The notes under the pieces are model-generated. The model searched no databases. It saw nothing but the letters and a program-made list of their open reading frames with translations, and was not told the origin of the DNA. From Candidatus Caldilinea saccharophila (GTDB lineage: Bacteria > Chloroflexota > Anaerolineae > Caldilineales > Caldilineaceae): a DNA stretch of 64,000 bases. Shown here piece after piece: positions 63,046-64,000 of this stretch (the stretch's first letter is position 1; the number at the start of each line of letters is the position of its first letter). A program made the position numbers and the translations under genes. The DNA is taken from NCBI GenBank assembly GCA_016710365.1, contig JADJVW010000025.1, positions 11,426-75,425 of the forward strand, written 5' to 3'.

Positions 63046-64000
63046 TTATTGCGCGGCATCGCGTCCACCCCACTCGATCGGATCGCCCGGGTAGCCAAGC
63101 GCTTCCCAATCCATGATGCCATCCTCGCCATGACAATTCTCACACTGCAAGGCGTTCTCCTTTGGCTGCACCATGTGCGTGGTCGGCCAGTACATCCACG
63201 TTTCGGCAAAGTCAAACTCGCCGCTGAAGTCGAGACCGTTGGCTTCCGCACCCAGTTTGAGCGCGGACGGCCAGTCGAAGGTCTGCCACAGCCCGCCCTC
63301 GCCAGAGGTCAAGGGTGGCAACAGGTAGTTGTTGACCGTATCGTAGGGCTGTCTGGCGCGATGAACTTTGAAGGGAAAGATGCGCGCCTTCGGCTCGTCG
63401 ATGGCGCCGCTCGGCGGGTTGAGCAGCGTAGGCCCTGCTGTGGCGAGCGGGTCGCCCATCAGATAGCGATAGGCCGCGCCCCCGTCATACCAGAGATATT
63501 CGGGCTGCACATCTTTGTCGTAGAGAAAGCTGCCCTTGATCTTGAGGAACGTGTAGTGATCTTCGGGCAGATCTTGACCCGCCGTCGACCAATCCCAGGT
63601 GAGTTTAGTCGGGTTTTTGGTGGCGATGGCCGGAATGTGACACGCCTGACAGGCGACTGTGGCGACGTGCGCGTTGATGCGTTCGTCTTCGTGCAGGTCG
63701 GCATTGTGACAGTCGGTGCACGCCACCTGATGCTCCTCGTCCACACTCACCGAGAGCATACGCCCGGTGATCAGATGGTCGTCGGTTTTGTGGCAGTCGG
63801 TGCAGAGAAAGTCGTAGCGGCCCATGTGCACGTCAAGATTTTCGGAAGGAAAAAGCAGGCTTTCATCGAGATCGCCGTGTTTGACATTGTTGCCGCCGCC
63901 GCCATCGAAGTGACATTTGCCGCAGTTGTCGCGCCCAGGATTGCGCACGCTTTGGGCAGCCGCCACCAAATCCACACCCTCGGCAGGATTGCCGTATTCG
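63046..64000 (-). CDS. Octahaem tetrathionate reductase-like cytochrome c, N-terminus outside window
   Basis: The frame is open to the window edge (EYGNPAEGVDLVAAAQSV precedes the first internal start). Five CxxCH motifs are visible: CGKCH, CTDCH, CTDCH, CQACH and CENCH. The blocks GGGGNNVKHGDLDESL, LDVHMGRYDFLCTDCHK and HIPAIATKNPTKLTWDW fit the tetrathionate reductase family of octahaem cytochromes, which reduce tetrathionate, nitrite or hydroxylamine in vitro. The remaining haems should lie in the missing N-terminus. It is the first visible gene of the sulfur/redox operon. Confidence 0.88.
   Translation of the reverse strand, partial: EYGNPAEGVDLVAAAQSVRNPGRDNCGKCHFDGGGGNNVKHGDLDESLLFPSENLDVHMGRYDFLCTDCHKTDDHLITGRMLSVSVDEEHQVACTDCHNADLHEDERINAHVATVACQACHIPAIATKNPTKLTWDWSTAGQDLPEDHYTFLKIKGSFLYDKDVQPEYLWYDGGAAYRYLMGDPLATAGPTLLNPPSGAIDEPKARIFPFKVHRARQPYDTVNNYLLPPLTSGEGGLWQTFDWPSALKLGAEANGLDFSGEFDFAETWMYWPTTHMVQPKENALQCENCHGEDGIMDWEALGYPGDPIEWGGRDAAQ

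Overview
The window reads as chromosomal DNA of a high-GC bacterium. The gene content (peptide ABC importer, several GT-C type membrane glycosyltransferases, ILEI-domain protein, paired YeeE/YedE proteins, multihaem cytochromes, many dispersed palindromes) is what I would expect of a Chloroflexota, probably Caldilineae/Anaerolineae-like. That placement is inference from gene style; there is no rRNA or tRNA here to test it. At least twenty coding regions or segments are interrupted by single-base indels, mostly in short G/C runs, in genes that are otherwise intact. I read these as uncorrected long-read assembly errors, and the affected genes are annotated across the breaks.

Layout. 1-5.9 kb (minus): peptide ABC importer (binding protein, two permeases, two ATPases). 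6.2-12.6 kb (minus): an SDR oxidoreductase, then glycolysis genes (class II aldolase, a 6-phosphofructokinase with pyrophosphate-type residues, and a duplicated ATP-type phosphofructokinase). 13-18.9 kb (plus): metallo-beta-lactamase-fold protein, TPR membrane protein, a large membrane protein ending in an ILEI-like domain, and a Gfo/Idh dehydrogenase. 19.1-24.9 kb: a LysM protein (minus), then a two-gene unit on the plus strand behind a consensus sigma70 promoter and closed by a strong intrinsic terminator. Its first gene is an extracytoplasmic beta-propeller receptor joined through one membrane helix to a STAND/AAA-type P-loop NTPase; its second is a soluble P-loop NTPase with a winged helix and coiled coil. 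24.9-30 kb: sugar aminotransferase, GT2, Nudix and GT39 genes.

30-35.3 kb is an accessory island on the minus strand. It holds the eroded remains of a type I restriction-modification locus (hsdM and hsdS fragments, an hsdR N-terminal fragment and the usual companion M48-like metallopeptidase). Between the remnants sit a HicAB pair whose toxin gene has a premature stop, a DUF4926-like protein, a NucS-like PD-(D/E)XK nuclease and a GIY-YIG protein. The island ends in an 870-bp array of alternating hairpins with REP/BIME properties.

35.4-44.4 kb: recJ (minus, heavily frameshifted) and three membrane glycosyltransferase-type genes (plus). 44.5-51 kb (minus): universal stress protein, Lon-like protease, and a glycoside hydrolase / binding protein / metallophosphoesterase operon. 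51-55.3 kb (plus): FAD amine/amino-acid oxidase and a sugar catabolism set (two TIM-barrel isomerases flanking a Gfo/Idh dehydrogenase). 55.3-57.4 kb: 2'-5' RNA ligase, a secreted calcium-repeat protein and OsmC. 57.6-64 kb (minus): a sulfur/redox operon with an octahaem-type cytochrome, a multihaem c plus cytochrome b fusion, two YeeE/YedE sulfur transporters (one fused to a rhodanese-like domain) and a Crp/Fnr regulator.
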